Assembly (NCBI RefSeq): GCF_038449125.1
Contig: NZ_CP151800.1
Span: 3,010,406-3,074,405 of the forward strand
Source: Kosakonia sp. BYX6
GTDB lineage: Bacteria; Pseudomonadota; Gammaproteobacteria; Enterobacterales; Enterobacteriaceae
Reading direction: 5' to 3'
Length of the DNA: 64,000 nt
The translations under genes and the position numbers were made by a program. The notes under the pieces were generated by a model that was given only the letters and a program-made list of their open reading frames with translations, was not told where the DNA came from and did no database searches. Below are positions 21,350-32,282 of the stretch, piece by piece. Positions within the stretch are counted from its first letter, which is position 1. Each line of letters begins with the position of its first letter.

Positions 21350-22327
21350 TCAGCGCGCCAGAGTGAGCAATTCCTGCAATAGTTTTTCCACCTGTGGCCC
21401 TTCAAGCTGTGCATCCACAGGTAAATACCACCAGTTATCCTGCGCAAAAGGGCGGCACTTGACGGCATCTTTTTCGGTCATCACCAGCGTCTGACCCGGT
21501 TGCACCAGGGCTTGGACGCCCGCCAGCGAGAGTGCCTGGTGATCGGCAAGCGCAACGGTCCGTTGCAAGGTTGCGCCGCATTGTGCAAGCGTTGCGAAAA
21601 AACGCGGCGGATGACCGATACCGGCCATGGCGACAATATTCGTCAGTTCATGTACTTCGCAACGCTCACCTGTCACCAGGTTCACCGCCAGCCCAGGACG
21701 CAGATACATTGGGATTTCGCCCGCGTGGGCTACGCCGCCGTTGGTGATAACTGCATCCACACTTTTCAATCGCGAGGCGCGTTCACGCATCGGCCCGGCG
21801 GGTAACCACCAGCCGTTGCCAAAACGTCTGACGCCATCCACCACAACGATTTCCATATCACGGGCCAGCCGGTAATGCTGCAAACCATCGTCGGTGACAA
21901 TAATCTGTACGGGATGTTGCGCCAGGATCGCGCTAACGGCATCGCTTCTAACCGGGGAAACCGCGACCGGCGCACCAGTGCGCTGGTAAATCAGCACCGG
22001 TTCATCGCCCGCCTGATCGGTTGCAGTGTCTGACGTTAACAGCAACGGGTAACGTTTTGCTTTGCCACCATAACCACGGGACACCACACCAACACGAATG
22101 CCGCGCTGCTGTAACTGCTCGACAAGCCAGATAACTACCGGCGTTTTGCCATTACCACCTGCCGTCAGGTTACCGACCACTACCACTGGAACGGGAGCAC
22201 GCCAGGCTTTTTTTAGACCAATACGGTAAGCGAAACGAATCGCGCCGCTCACCAGGCCATAGAGCCAGGAAAGCGGCAGTAGCAGCAGCCACAGCGGAGA
22301 TTCACCGGACCAGATGCGTGCGATCAT
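21350..22327 (-). CDS. lpxK: Tetraacyldisaccharide 4'-kinase LpxK
   Basis: A 325-residue inner-membrane-associated kinase (E. coli 328) that phosphorylates the 4' position of the lipid A disaccharide to give lipid IVA. A hydrophobic N-terminal segment ([17 protein letters not shown], residues 12-28) anchors it. The P-loop is [13 protein letters not shown] at about residues 53-65, and the catalytic region includes [14 protein letters not shown]. Its ATG overlaps the msbA stop by four bases, so the flippase and the kinase are translationally coupled, as in E. coli. No missing key residues. Confidence 0.97.
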   Translation of the reverse strand: MIARIWSGESPLWLLLLPLSWLYGLVSGAIRFAYRIGLKKAWRAPVPVVVVGNLTAGGNGKTPVVIWLVEQLQQRGIRVGVVSRGYGGKAKRYPLLLTSDTATDQAGDEPVLIYQRTGAPVAVSPVRSDAVSAILAQHPVQIIVTDDGLQHYRLARDMEIVVVDGVRRFGNGWWLPAGPMRERASRLKSVDAVITNGGVAHAGEIPMYLRPGLAVNLVTGERCEVHELTNIVAMAGIGHPPRFFATLAQCGATLQRTVALADHQALSLAGVQALVQPGQTLVMTEKDAVKCRPFAQDNWWYLPVDAQLEGPQVEKLLQELLTLAR

Positions 22328-24072
22328 TCGCCAAACTGCATCTTATGAAGTTGCGCATAGGCGCCACGCTGAGCAAGAAGATCGGCATGGCTGCCGCGCT
22401 CAACGATGCGGCCATCTTCCACCACCACAATTTCATCGGCCTGTTCGATGGTCGACAAACGGTGGGCGATGACCATTGACGTGCGGTTCTTCTGCAACTC
22501 GTTCAGCGCCGCCTGAATGGCGCGTTCTGATTCGGTATCCAGCGCCGAGGTGGCTTCATCGAGGATCAGGATCGGGCTATCGCGCAACAGTGCACGGGCA
22601 ATTGCGATACGCTGGCGTTGCCCACCGGAAAGCAGCACGCCGTTTTCGCCAATCATCGTATCCAGCCCGTTATCCATCTTATTGATAAAGTCGAGGGCAT
22701 AAGCCATCTTCGCGGCTTGCTCGACCTCCTCGCGGCTGTACTTTTCAGTACGCGCGTAGGCAATGTTGTTGGCGACAGTATCGTTAAACAGATGCACGTT
22801 TTGCGAGACCAGCGCGACCTGATCGCGCAGGGACGTGAGTTTGTATTCACGCAAATCGCGGCCATCCAACAGGATTTCTCCTTCATCAATATCGTAAAAA
22901 CGCGTAATCAGGCTGGCCATGGTTGTCTTGCCAGAACCCGAACGCCCGACCAGCGCAACGGTTTTACCCGCGGGGATCGTCAGATTGATATTGCGCAGCG
23001 CTGGCGTTTCACGCCCAGGATAAGTGAACGTGACATTGCGAAATTCGATATCGCCACGGGCGCGTTCAACAACGTAGGTGCCTTCGTCTTTTTCCTGCTC
23101 ACTATCCAGAATGGCAAACAACGTCTGGCACGCCGCCATCCCGCGCTGAAACTGCGCATTGACGTTGGTCAGGGATTTTAACGGACGCATTAGGGCGATC
23201 ATTGAGGAGAACACAACGGTGATGGTACCGGCCGTTAGCGTTTCCATCACGCTTGGAAAGCTGGCGGCATACAACACGAATGCCAGCGCCAACGAAGCGA
23301 TAAGTTGAATAATCGGATCAGAGATAGACGATGCAGAAACCATCTTCATTCCCTGCAAACGCATTCTGTTGCTCACCTTGTCAAAACGGCTGGCTTCCAC
23401 GTTCTGACCGCCAAACATCAGCACTTCTTTATGCCCTTTCAGCATCTGCTCCGCACTGGTGGTCACCTGCCCCATGGTGTTTTGCATGTTTTTGCTGATA
23501 CTGCGGAAACGTTTGGATACCACACGAATGGCGATCGACACGATAGGTGCCAGCACAATTAAGATCACTGAGAGCTGCCAGCTATACCAGAACATCATGA
23601 TGAACAGGCCAATGATCGATGCGCTTTCACGCACCACGGTAATCAACGCGCTGGAGGAAGAAGACGCCACCTGCTCAGAATCGTAGGTGATACGCGATAG
23701 CAGTGTGCCGGTGGACTGTTTGTCGAAGAACATGACCGGCATGCCCATCATGTGGCTGAACAGGCGGCGACGCATGGTCATCACCACTTTCCCGGAGACC
23801 CAGGAGATGCAGTAACTGGAGATATAACTGGTGATTCCGCGCAGGATCATCAGACCAATCACCACCAGCGGCATCCACAGCAGCACTGAGCGATCCGTTT
23901 TACCAAAACCATCGTCCAGTAACGGTTTGAGCAGCGACAACATGAAGGTATCGCTGGCTGCGTTGAGGATTAACGCTATCGCCGAGACAATCAGACCCGC
24001 TTTAAAAGGCGCGATAGTTGGCCATAGTCGGCGGAATGTCTGCCACGTGGAGAGATCTTTATCGTTATGCAT
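22324..24072 (-). CDS. msbA: Lipid A/LPS core ABC flippase MsbA
   Basis: A 582-residue half-transporter, exactly the E. coli length. As a homodimer it flips core-lipid A across the inner membrane. Six transmembrane helices occupy about residues 20-320. The nucleotide-binding domain carries Walker [10 protein letters not shown] (about 376-384), the signature [16 protein letters not shown] (about 481-496) and Walker [13 protein letters not shown]. It starts [20 protein letters not shown]. It lies 36 bases downstream of the comEC homologue and overlaps lpxK by four bases. Confidence 0.98.
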   Translation of the reverse strand: MHNDKDLSTWQTFRRLWPTIAPFKAGLIVSAIALILNAASDTFMLSLLKPLLDDGFGKTDRSVLLWMPLVVIGLMILRGITSYISSYCISWVSGKVVMTMRRRLFSHMMGMPVMFFDKQSTGTLLSRITYDSEQVASSSSSALITVVRESASIIGLFIMMFWYSWQLSVILIVLAPIVSIAIRVVSKRFRSISKNMQNTMGQVTTSAEQMLKGHKEVLMFGGQNVEASRFDKVSNRMRLQGMKMVSASSISDPIIQLIASLALAFVLYAASFPSVMETLTAGTITVVFSSMIALMRPLKSLTNVNAQFQRGMAACQTLFAILDSEQEKDEGTYVVERARGDIEFRNVTFTYPGRETPALRNINLTIPAGKTVALVGRSGSGKTTMASLITRFYDIDEGEILLDGRDLREYKLTSLRDQVALVSQNVHLFNDTVANNIAYARTEKYSREEVEQAAKMAYALDFINKMDNGLDTMIGENGVLLSGGQRQRIAIARALLRDSPILILDEATSALDTESERAIQAALNELQKNRTSMVIAHRLSTIEQADEIVVVEDGRIVERGSHADLLAQRGAYAQLHKMQFGE

Positions 24073-24108
24073 TCAAAAAACCAGCACTTGTTGAAATAGC
24101 CGCATATT

Positions 24109-26373
24109 CTACCCGTTATCGCTGGGGACGCCAAACCACTGATGATACCAACGCGGTAAAAGTTGATCTCGTAAGCTATGGATTTCCCAGCCCCGGGACG
24201 TAAAAGAAACCGTTATTTGCCCTTGATGAGGGGTGTCAAACCATTGGTAACCCTGCTCGCTATAGCGCTTTATCACCTTCGAAGAGGGCAAACGCCAGGC
24301 ATTGTACCGAGAAGCAGAGGCCAACGCCGCCTGCCCGCCAACCCGTTGCACAAAGGGTAATGACGACGATGTATTGCTGCCGTGGTGAGGCACCTGCACA
24401 AGTGTAGACTGCAGATGTGTCCAGTATCGGCTGAGCAGCGCCATTTCGCCTTGCGCCTCAACGTCGCCGGTTAGCAGCATGCTGTAGCGGCCGTCATCGA
24501 CCTTCACCACGCACGAGCGATTGTTACCCTGCGTCTGCGTCCCACGGAGTGGCCAATGTGCAGTGAAGGTTAATCCTTGCCACTGCCACTTTTCGCCACG
24601 AAAACAGGGAGCGTGCCCCGCCCAGCCAAGTGGACTGCGCACCCATAACCTCGGCCATACTTTCATCAATGAATCCAGGCCACCGCGATGATCCAGATGT
24701 TCATGGCTGAGGATGATTCCTTCCGGTTGCAATGCATGCCAACGCAGCCAGGGCGCAATCAATTGCTGCCCACTGTCCCCGCCGGGCCAGCCAATACCGG
24801 TATCGTACAAAATTGCTTTGCCATTGCGCTCGACCACCATCGCCAGCCCTTGCCCCACATCCAGCATATGCACGGACCATCCGCCAGCGCGTTCTGTATG
24901 CCAAAGCGGAAAAGCCAAAGCCGTCAAGCAAGCTAAACATACGGCGGGTACCGAGCGCCATAAACGAAAACGCGCCGCAATCAGTAACAGCCAAGGCAGC
25001 CAGGCCACCCCTTGCCATCGCGTATCTACGTTAAGCCATCCCGGCGGTAACCAACTCAAGAACGCGAATAACCCCGCCAGGCTTTGGTCAGCCAGATACC
25101 AGCAGGCTTCCTGCATAAATGCCGGCCCGGTTAGGTGAAGCACCATTCCCAGCAAGATTATCGGCACGGTAACAAAGGTCACCAGCGGAATAGCAACGAT
25201 ATTCGCCACCAGTGAGCTCAGACTGATGCCATGAAAAATCGACAGTTGTATTGGCAGTAAGAGGAGCATCATTCCGGCTTGCAAATGAAGCAGGTTTACC
25301 GCGGCCTGCCCCAGCCATGAGCGCGGTTTTATTGGTACAGGTAGCCATTGATACCAAAATAGCAGTGCGGCAACGGCAAACGCCGATAACCAAAGACTAT
25401 AAGACAGCGCGGCGAGCGGATCGGTAAACAGGATCATCCCAACGCAACAAATCCACACTTGCCAGGGTGACCACAACCGCCCGGAAAGCCGCAGCAACGC
25501 CCATACAGAAAGCGAGATAGCGGTGCGAAATGCTGGAGGTTGTAGCCCAGTCAGCCACGCATAACAAACCGCAAATGCCAGCCCTGTCAGTAAGGGTAAG
25601 CGCCAGTTAATCCCGTAACCTGAAAAGAAAAACTGCACACCCCGGACGATAAACCAGCCCAGCATCGCCGACAACGCAATATGCAGCCCGGATATAGCCA
25701 TCAAATGGGCAGTACCTGTCTGGCGCAAAATGTCTTTTACGTTGCTTGCAAGCGTTGAGCGTTCACCCATTCCCAGTGCCAGTATGACGTGCTGCCATTG
25801 CCGGGAATCCAGCGTACGGGTGAGTGACTGCAAGTACTCAGCACGCCAACTACAGCGATTGTCTTGCAGTTGAGCGTCGATGATTCGCCCATTAAGCGGC
25901 TGATGGGAAGCAAATGCGTAACGCTGCGAGTCAAAGCCGCCTTCATTCAGTTGCCCATGCACCGCCCGCACACGAACCGTCATTGCCCAGCGCTGTCCCG
26001 TGCATACCGACTCTGGCAAATATTGCCCATAAAGGGTAATACCCGTCGATGGAAACAGCCGCTCGCCATTCAGACGGACAATTTGTCCCTGATGCCGGGT
26101 CATGTTGTCGGTCTCGGTAATAACAATTTCAACCTGACGATGAGCGCCCGGCAGATGCTGCGCCGGCCAAATCGCCTGCATCGCCGCCAGTATTCCCCAC
26201 GCAAAAGCCAGCAGTGTGAAACCGATGTAGCGCGGCATCTGCCAGCGCAAACACGCAAGCAAACATCCGAGAATTATGATGCCCCAAATGCTCCACAAGT
26301 TCGGTAATGCAGGGAGCCATACGAGCGGCAGAATACCGAGCGTAATACAGGCTGCCAGCGCAGGTAATGTCAT
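24109..26373 (-). CDS. ycaI: ComEC/Rec2-family protein YcaI
   Basis: A 754-residue polytopic membrane protein, the same length as E. coli YcaI, homologous to the DNA-uptake channel ComEC/Rec2. The N-terminal DUF4131 region holds several membrane helices. A central competence domain has GTAHLMAISGLHIAL, and further helices run to about residue 490. The C-terminal metallo-beta-lactamase domain has LSHEHLDHRGG and VPHHGSNTSSS. I start at 26373 (MTLPALAACITLG), with GGAGG five bases upstream. In E. coli it is needed for DNA uptake in vitro assays, but natural competence is poorly established in this family. Confidence 0.92.
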   Translation of the reverse strand: MTLPALAACITLGILPLVWLPALPNLWSIWGIIILGCLLACLRWQMPRYIGFTLLAFAWGILAAMQAIWPAQHLPGAHRQVEIVITETDNMTRHQGQIVRLNGERLFPSTGITLYGQYLPESVCTGQRWAMTVRVRAVHGQLNEGGFDSQRYAFASHQPLNGRIIDAQLQDNRCSWRAEYLQSLTRTLDSRQWQHVILALGMGERSTLASNVKDILRQTGTAHLMAISGLHIALSAMLGWFIVRGVQFFFSGYGINWRLPLLTGLAFAVCYAWLTGLQPPAFRTAISLSVWALLRLSGRLWSPWQVWICCVGMILFTDPLAALSYSLWLSAFAVAALLFWYQWLPVPIKPRSWLGQAAVNLLHLQAGMMLLLLPIQLSIFHGISLSSLVANIVAIPLVTFVTVPIILLGMVLHLTGPAFMQEACWYLADQSLAGLFAFLSWLPPGWLNVDTRWQGVAWLPWLLLIAARFRLWRSVPAVCLACLTALAFPLWHTERAGGWSVHMLDVGQGLAMVVERNGKAILYDTGIGWPGGDSGQQLIAPWLRWHALQPEGIILSHEHLDHRGGLDSLMKVWPRLWVRSPLGWAGHAPCFRGEKWQWQGLTFTAHWPLRGTQTQGNNRSCVVKVDDGRYSMLLTGDVEAQGEMALLSRYWTHLQSTLVQVPHHGSNTSSSLPFVQRVGGQAALASASRYNAWRLPSSKVIKRYSEQGYQWFDTPHQGQITVSFTSRGWEIHSLRDQLLPRWYHQWFGVPSDNG

Positions 26374-26530
26374 GCTCACCTCCATGTTACGCAGGCAGTA
26401 TGAAGCGCAGAGGCAGTGATGTCCGGCGGCGTTTTTTCTTTTGCGGCGCAGGCTGGTCACATTTTGTTTTTTTGCACAGCAGAAACAAATTTGTGCGAGG
26501 CGGGTTCAGAAACAGAAGATATGCAAAAAC

Positions 26531-26558
26531 GAAAAAAGCACCAAATGGGTGCTTTTTC
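26531..26558 (-). terminator. Rho-independent terminator of ihfB
   Basis: AAAGCACC-CAAAT-GGTGCTTTTT type hairpin, AAAAAGCACC at left and GGTGCTTTTT at right, 30 bases beyond the ihfB stop. It has T tracts on both strands. Confidence 0.88.
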
Positions 26559-26588
26559 GACGATTAAACGTTAGCGGTTCGCTAAGAT

Positions 26589-26873
26589 TTACTCATAAAT
26601 ATTGGCGCGGTCACGTAATTCTTTGCCCGGCTTAAAGTGCGGAACATATTTTCCTTCCAGATCCACTTTATCGCCTGTTTTCGGGTTACGCCCGGTGCGA
26701 GGTGCACGATAGTGCAGGGAAAAACTGCCGAAACCGCGGATCTCAATGCGCTCGCCTTGGGCAAGAGTAGAGGCCATATGCTCCAGCATCTCTTTAACGG
26801 CATCTTCCACAGCCTTAGCCGGAATGTGCGATTGCTGGCTTGCAAGTCTTTCGATCAATTCTGACTTGGTCAT
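26589..26873 (-). CDS. ihfB: Integration host factor beta subunit
   Basis: A 94-residue nucleoid protein that pairs with IhfA to bend DNA at specific sites in replication, recombination and sigma-54 and FNR/ArcA-type promoters. It starts [20 protein letters not shown], the E. coli start. The in-frame ATG seven codons upstream lacks support. The DNA-intercalating proline lies in the beta-arm [13 protein letters not shown], and GFGSF is the family signature. Only a handful of residues differ from E. coli, among them the last (Glu in place of Gly). It follows rpsA, with 174 bases of hairpin-rich spacer. Confidence 0.98.
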   Translation of the reverse strand: MTKSELIERLASQQSHIPAKAVEDAVKEMLEHMASTLAQGERIEIRGFGSFSLHYRAPRTGRNPKTGDKVDLEGKYVPHFKPGKELRDRANIYE

Positions 26874-26912
26874 GATTCCTCCGGTTTCCTTCATTAGCTT
26901 AATAGCTTTAAC

Positions 26913-26933
26913 AAGGGCGGCCGTAGCCGCCCT
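26913..26933 (-). terminator. Hairpin between rpsA and ihfB
   Basis: AAGGGCGGC-CGTA-GCCGCCCTT perfect hairpin. On the minus strand the tail reads GTTAAAGC, so it is a weak terminator or an attenuator that still lets some rpsA transcripts read into ihfB. Confidence 0.55.
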
Positions 26934-27047
26934 TTGTCATTGATTACAGGACGAATCCTGTAATCTGTCAAGTTACTCATCGTCTATCACGTTGTAACTA
27001 TGTGACTTTCGTCCTGTTACAACGTAAATAATTCAGAGTGCTTGATA

Positions 27048-28721
27048 TTACTCGCCTTTAGCTGCTTTGAAAGCTTCAGCCATAGCGTTAGAGAAGTTGC
27101 CTTCTTCCTGTTTATTGTTAACAGAAGCGATTGCATCTTTCTCGTCAGCTTCGTCTTTCGCACGAACAGACAGGCTAACTACGCGATTTTTACGGTCAAC
27201 ACCGGTGAACTTAGCTTCAACATCGTCGCCAACATTCAGAACCAGAGTTGCGTCTTCAACGCGGTCACGGGAAGCTTCAGAAGCGCGCAGATAACCTTCA
27301 ACGCCGTCAGCCAGTTCTACGGTTGCGCCTTTAGCATCAACTGCAGTGACTTTACCGTTTACGATTGCGCCTTTCTTGTTCAGTGCAACGTAGTTGTTGA
27401 ACGGATCTTCTGCGAGCTGTTTAACGCCCAGAGAGATACGCTCACGCTCTGCGTCAACCTGCAGAACAACGGCTGCGATTTCGTCGCCTTTTTTGTATTC
27501 ACGAACTGCTTCTTCGCCTGCAACGTTCCAGGAGATGTCAGACAGGTGAACCAGGCCGTCGATACCGCCGTCCAGGCCGATGAAGATACCGAAGTCAGTG
27601 ATAGACTTGATTTTACCTTCAACGCGGTCGCCCTTGTTGTGGGTTTCAGCGAACTGCTGCCACGGGTTGGATTTGCACTGTTTCAGGCCCAGGGAAATAC
27701 GACGACGTTCTTCGTCGATATCCAGAACCATAACTTCCACTACATCGCCAACGTTAACAACTTTGGACGGGTGGATGTTTTTGTTGGTCCAATCCATTTC
27801 GGAAACGTGAACCAGACCTTCAACGCCTTCTTCAATTTCAACGAAGCAGCCGTAGTCGGTCAGATTGGTAACGCGGCCAGTCAGCTTGGTGCCTTCCGGG
27901 TAACGTTTAGCGATAGCAACCCACGGATCTTCGCCCAGCTGTTTCAGGCCCAGAGATACACGGGTACGTTCGCGGTCGAATTTCAGCACTTTAACAGTGA
28001 TTTCGTCGCCAACGTTTACGATTTCGCTCGGATGTTTAACGCGTTTCCATGCCATATCAGTGATATGCAGCAGGCCGTCAACGCCACCCAGATCAACGAA
28101 TGCACCGTAGTCAGTGAGGTTCTTAACGATACCTTTAACTTCCATGCCTTCCTGCAGGTTTTCCAGCAGCTGATCGCGCTCTGCGCTGTTTTCGGATTCG
28201 ATAACCGCACGACGGGAAACAACAACGTTGTTACGCTTCTGGTCAAGCTTGATTACTTTGAATTCAAGCTCTTTGCCTTCCAGGTGCAGAGTGTCACGGA
28301 CCGGACGAACGTCTACCAGGGAACCCGGCAGGAACGCACGAATACCGTTCAGCTCAACAGTGAAGCCGCCCTTGACTTTGCCGTTGATAACACCGGTAAC
28401 AGTTTCAGCGTCTTCGTAAGCTTTTTCCAGCGTGATCCAAGCTTCGTGACGTTTAGCTTTTTCACGGGACAGCAGGGTTTCACCGAAGCCGTCTTCTACT
28501 GCATCCAGAGCAACGTCGACTTCGTCACCAACCTGGATTTCCAGCTCGCCCTGGGCGTTTTTGAACTGCTCTGCCGGAATGGCGGACTCAGATTTCAGAC
28601 CGGCGTCAACCAGTACTACATCTTTGTCAATAGCAACAACAACACCACGAACGATAGAACCCGGGCGGGTTTCGATTTCTTTCAGGGACTCTTCAAAGAG
28701 TTGAGCAAAAGATTCAGTCAT
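27048..28721 (-). CDS. rpsA: 30S ribosomal protein S1
   Basis: A 557-residue protein, the E. coli length, made of six S1-type RNA-binding OB-fold repeats of about 70-85 residues. The first two anchor it on the 30S subunit and the rest bind mRNA. Repeat signatures such as [20 protein letters not shown] and [20 protein letters not shown] are clear. It starts [20 protein letters not shown]. It is essential for translating structured mRNAs and is also the host subunit of Q-beta replicase. It lies in cmk-rpsA-ihfB order. The highly biased codon use creates a 569-codon open frame on the opposite strand, which I regard as a shadow. Confidence 0.99.
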   Translation of the reverse strand: MTESFAQLFEESLKEIETRPGSIVRGVVVAIDKDVVLVDAGLKSESAIPAEQFKNAQGELEIQVGDEVDVALDAVEDGFGETLLSREKAKRHEAWITLEKAYEDAETVTGVINGKVKGGFTVELNGIRAFLPGSLVDVRPVRDTLHLEGKELEFKVIKLDQKRNNVVVSRRAVIESENSAERDQLLENLQEGMEVKGIVKNLTDYGAFVDLGGVDGLLHITDMAWKRVKHPSEIVNVGDEITVKVLKFDRERTRVSLGLKQLGEDPWVAIAKRYPEGTKLTGRVTNLTDYGCFVEIEEGVEGLVHVSEMDWTNKNIHPSKVVNVGDVVEVMVLDIDEERRRISLGLKQCKSNPWQQFAETHNKGDRVEGKIKSITDFGIFIGLDGGIDGLVHLSDISWNVAGEEAVREYKKGDEIAAVVLQVDAERERISLGVKQLAEDPFNNYVALNKKGAIVNGKVTAVDAKGATVELADGVEGYLRASEASRDRVEDATLVLNVGDDVEAKFTGVDRKNRVVSLSVRAKDEADEKDAIASVNNKQEEGNFSNAMAEAFKAAKGE

Positions 28722-28834
28722 ATTGATAATCTTCAGGATTCTTCAATTTAACGTCCACCTGGCTTCATGCCGGATGGGGTTGTTTCACATGCCTACTCAC
28801 ACTCCATTGCAGCAGGTACTACGAATTTGGTCGC

Positions 28835-29518
28835 TTACGCGAGAGCCAATTTTTGGCGAGCATATTGTAGCGCTTTCTCAATCACTTGCTCAATACTTAA
28901 ACTGGTTGAATCCAGAACTAAAGCATCGGCAGCGGGAACCAGCGGTGCAACAGGACGATTCCGATCGCGATCGTCACGTTCTTTGATCTCGGCCAAAAGG
29001 CGTTCAAAGTTAACACTAAAGCCCTTCTCCTGCAACTGTAGCATGCGTCGGTGCGCACGCTCTTCAGAAGAGGCGTCAAGGAAAATTTTTACTGGAGCAT
29101 CAGGAAAAACCACCGTTCCCATATCGCGGCCATCAGCAATAAGGCCAGGCGCTTCGCGAAATGCGCGTTGACGGCGTAACAACGCTTCACGCACGCGTGG
29201 AAATGCCGCAATTTGCGAGGCTGCATTCGCGACATCCTGCGTGCGGATTTCACCGCTAACGTCTTCGCCTTCCAGAATCACTTCCAGGTTGCCGTCGATC
29301 GAGACAAACCGCACATCCAGGTGCGCAGCCAGCGGAACCAACACCTCTTCAGAGGAGACATCGACATGGTGATGCAGCGCAGCGAGCGCCAACACACGAT
29401 AAATTGCGCCTGAGTCCAACAGATGCCATTGCAATGCTTCGGCCATCGCCTTACAAAGCGTGCCTTTACCCGCACCGCTTGGCCCATCAATGGTGATTAC
29501 CGGGGCAATTGCCGTCAT
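28835..29518 (-). CDS. cmk: Cytidylate kinase
   Basis: A 227-residue monomeric kinase, the E. coli length, phosphorylating CMP and dCMP with ATP in pyrimidine nucleotide recycling. The P-loop [16 protein letters not shown] is at about residues 12-27. Substrate-binding segments [13 protein letters not shown] and the lid region RDDRDRNR are intact. I start at [15 protein letters not shown] (29518), preceded by GGAG. An upstream in-frame ATG at 29575 would add 19 unrelated residues. It sits directly downstream of aroA. E. coli has ycaL between the two genes, but here only 165 bases separate them. Confidence 0.97.
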   Translation of the reverse strand: MTAIAPVITIDGPSGAGKGTLCKAMAEALQWHLLDSGAIYRVLALAALHHHVDVSSEEVLVPLAAHLDVRFVSIDGNLEVILEGEDVSGEIRTQDVANAASQIAAFPRVREALLRRQRAFREAPGLIADGRDMGTVVFPDAPVKIFLDASSEERAHRRMLQLQEKGFSVNFERLLAEIKERDDRDRNRPVAPLVPAADALVLDSTSLSIEQVIEKALQYARQKLALA

Positions 29519-29683
29519 CTTTTTCTCCTTTTCGAGGCATATCGTTATATAAACGCCGCGCATTATACGCGCCAAAGCTCGCGAAAGTTACTGTTGCGTG
29601 CGAATTACAGAAGAGTATGAGGCTGAGTGTAGAATAATTGCGCGGGAGACGGGCTGATTTACACCAGCCCGGAAAGTGTAAAG

Positions 29684-30967
29684 TTACGCTAGCGTGCTGA
29701 TGCGGGCTAATTGTTCGAAATAATCCGGGAAGGTTTTCGCCGTACATTTCGGATCGAGAATGGTGACCGGCGTGTCGGACAACGCCACCAGCGAGAAGCA
29801 CATGGCCATACGGTGGTCGTTATAGGTGCCAATTTCTGCAAATTGCAATTTTGCTGGCGGCGTCACGCAAATAAAGTCTTCGCCCTCTTCCACCGTCGCG
29901 CCCACTTTGCGCAACTCCGTAGCCATCGCGAACAGTCGGTCGGTCTCTTTTACACGCCAGTTATAAATGTTACGCAATGTGGTCGTGCCTTTAGCAAACA
30001 GCGCTGCAGTCGCAATGGTCATTGCCGCGTCAGGAATATGGTTCATGTCCATATCAATTGCGTTCAGCTCACCGCGCGTGCAGGCAATATAGTCATCACC
30101 CCAGACGACGATCGCGCCCATTTTTTCCAATACATCAGCAAAACGGATATCGCCCTGCACACTGTTGCGCCCGATACCGGTCACTTTAACCGTGCCACCT
30201 TTAATTGCCGCAGCGGCGAGGAAATACGAGGCTGAAGAAGCATCGCCTTCCACCAGGTATTGTCCCGGCGACTGGTATTGTTGGCCGCCACGCACGACAA
30301 AGCGCTGGTATTGCTGGTTTTCAACGTCAACACCGAAGGTCTTCATTAGATGCAGGGTGATGTCGATATAAGGTTTAGAGACCAGATCGCCTTTGATGGT
30401 GATCACGGTATCCTGCGGCGCGAGCGGCGCGGTCATCAGCAATGCCGTTAAAAACTGGCTGGAAACACTGCCGTCTACGCTCACGTCACCACCGGTAAAA
30501 CCGCCGCGCAAACGCAGAGGTGGATAATTTTCCTGCTCGAGATAATCGATTTGCGCTCCGCCCTGACGCAGCGCGTCGACCAGATGCCCGATTGGCCGCT
30601 CTTTCATACGCGGTTCGCCGGTCAACACCAAATCATTCGTGCCCAGACAAAGTGCCGCCGCCAGCGGGCGCATCGCCGTTCCGGCGTTACCAAGAAACAG
30701 TTCAAGTTTTTCCGCTGATTGCAGCGGGCCGCCAACACCGGTCACTTCGCAACGAGTGCGATCGGCGGATAAGGTGTAATGAACTCCCAGCGCAGTAAGC
30801 GCATTGAGCATGTGGCGCACATCGTCGCTGTCCAACAAATTGGTCAGTACAGTGGTGCCACGGGCAAATGCAGCAAGCAGCAAGGCGCGGTTTGAGACAC
30901 TTTTCGAACCAGGCAGATTGATGGTGCCATCTACTCGCGCAATGGGTTGTAACGTCAGGGATTCCAT
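29684..30967 (-). CDS. aroA: 5-enolpyruvylshikimate-3-phosphate synthase
   Basis: A 427-residue enzyme, the E. coli length, joining shikimate-3-phosphate and phosphoenolpyruvate in the sixth step of the shikimate pathway. The N-terminal [20 protein letters not shown] and the [10 protein letters not shown] loop (about residues 92-101) are those of class I, glyphosate-sensitive synthases; Gly96 and Pro101 are the wild-type forms. The catalytic [11 protein letters not shown] segment is also present. It follows serC by 67 bases in the known serC-aroA operon, with a hairpin in the gap that probably sets the ratio of the two products. Confidence 0.98.
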   Translation of the reverse strand: MESLTLQPIARVDGTINLPGSKSVSNRALLLAAFARGTTVLTNLLDSDDVRHMLNALTALGVHYTLSADRTRCEVTGVGGPLQSAEKLELFLGNAGTAMRPLAAALCLGTNDLVLTGEPRMKERPIGHLVDALRQGGAQIDYLEQENYPPLRLRGGFTGGDVSVDGSVSSQFLTALLMTAPLAPQDTVITIKGDLVSKPYIDITLHLMKTFGVDVENQQYQRFVVRGGQQYQSPGQYLVEGDASSASYFLAAAAIKGGTVKVTGIGRNSVQGDIRFADVLEKMGAIVVWGDDYIACTRGELNAIDMDMNHIPDAAMTIATAALFAKGTTTLRNIYNWRVKETDRLFAMATELRKVGATVEEGEDFICVTPPAKLQFAEIGTYNDHRMAMCFSLVALSDTPVTILDPKCTAKTFPDYFEQLARISTLA

Positions 30968-30995
30968 GCAACTTCACTCTCAACAAACAAAATAA

Positions 30996-31018
30996 AACCC
31001 CGCAGTTCAGCTGCGGGG
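30996..31018 (-). terminator. serC-aroA intergenic attenuator/terminator
   Basis: CCCCGCAG-TTCAG-CTGCGGGG hairpin with TTTTATTTTG on the minus strand after it. It lies inside the serC-aroA operon, where a partial terminator is known in E. coli. Confidence 0.85.
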
Positions 31019-31034
31019 AGTATCGATCAGGCTA

Positions 31035-32120
31035 TTAACCGTGGCGGCGCTCGAAGTCCACCATAAAGTCGGTCAGAGCCTGCACGCCAGCCAGCGGCAT
31101 CGCATTATAAATAGAAGCGCGCATACCACCCACTACACGGTGGCCCTTAAGGGCGTGAAGCCCGGCGGCGAAGGACTTTTCAAGGAAGACTTTATCCAGC
31201 GCGCTGTCTGCCAGTTGGAAAGGGATGTTCATGCGGGAACGGTTCGCCTTCGCCACATCATTGCGATAAAAATCGCTACCGTCGATAACGCCATACAGCA
31301 GATCGGCTTTCTGCTGGTTGATTGCATCCATTGCGGCCACACCGCCCCGGTTTTTCAACCACTTGAACACTAAACCAGAAAGATACCAGGCAAAGGTCGG
31401 CGGCGTGTTGAACATTGAATCATTTTCGTTGAGTACACCGTAATCAAGAATTGACGGGCAAGCCTGATGCGCCTTGCCAAGCAGATCTTCACGTACCACC
31501 ACCAGTGTCAAACCTGCCGGGCCAATGTTTTTCTGCGCACCGGCGTAAATGACGCCATAACGGCTTACATCAAGGGGACGAGACAGAATAGTAGAGGAGA
31601 AATCCGCCGCGACGACAACATCGCCAAAATCGGGGGTTTCATCAATAGCGATGCCATCAATGGTTTCGTTCGGGCAGTAATGCAGATAAGCGGCGTTATC
31701 GCTCAGTTGCCAGTCGCGCATCGGTTTTACCGCGCGCAGGCCGTCAATTGTCGTTTTGGCATCAATGACATTCGGCGTGCAATATTTTTTCGCTTCTTTT
31801 ACCGCACTCGCCGCCCAGTAGCCAGCATCAACATAATCCGCGCTGGTTTTATCACCCAGCAGGTTCAGCGGTACGCCTGCAAACTGGCCGCGACCACCGC
31901 CGTGACAGAACAGAACCTTATAGTTGGAGGGAACGTTCAGCAGTTCACGAAAATCCTTTTCTGCCTCTTCTGCCACCTGGATGAATTCTTTACTACGGTG
32001 GCTGATTTCCATCACCGACGTACCAAGACCGTGCCAGTCGCACAATTCCTGTTGCGCCTGTTTGAGCACATCCGCCGGTAATACTGCCGGGCCAGAACTA
32101 AAATTGAAGACCTGAGTCAT
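31035..32120 (-). CDS. serC: Phosphoserine aminotransferase
   Basis: A 361-residue PLP enzyme (E. coli 362). It makes phosphoserine from 3-phosphohydroxypyruvate in serine synthesis and acts on 3-hydroxy-4-phosphohydroxybutyrate in pyridoxal phosphate synthesis. The PLP lysine is in [17 protein letters not shown] (about residue 197). The phosphate-binding [15 protein letters not shown] motif near residue 75 is intact. It starts [19 protein letters not shown]. First gene of the serC-aroA operon, which links serine, vitamin B6 and chorismate synthesis. Confidence 0.98.
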   Translation of the reverse strand: MTQVFNFSSGPAVLPADVLKQAQQELCDWHGLGTSVMEISHRSKEFIQVAEEAEKDFRELLNVPSNYKVLFCHGGGRGQFAGVPLNLLGDKTSADYVDAGYWAASAVKEAKKYCTPNVIDAKTTIDGLRAVKPMRDWQLSDNAAYLHYCPNETIDGIAIDETPDFGDVVVAADFSSTILSRPLDVSRYGVIYAGAQKNIGPAGLTLVVVREDLLGKAHQACPSILDYGVLNENDSMFNTPPTFAWYLSGLVFKWLKNRGGVAAMDAINQQKADLLYGVIDGSDFYRNDVAKANRSRMNIPFQLADSALDKVFLEKSFAAGLHALKGHRVVGGMRASIYNAMPLAGVQALTDFMVDFERRHG

Positions 32121-32282
32121 TTCCCCTCACCACGCTATAAAGCAATAAGTTATTCCTGTGACATCGGTTTTATCATTCAGCGTCACGCGCCGCAACGGGT
32201 AATAGGAGCCAGCGGGAAGTTGTGCGCTGAATCACATAGCAGAAAGTTTTGTCCGGCGAAGCAAGGCCCGATAAAAACCCTG

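Noticed and set aside
27042-28751. 569-codon open frame on the plus strand opposite rpsA
   Set aside because: It mirrors rpsA exactly and arises from the strongly biased codon use of a ribosomal protein gene. Its translation has no recognisable domain and no ribosome site.
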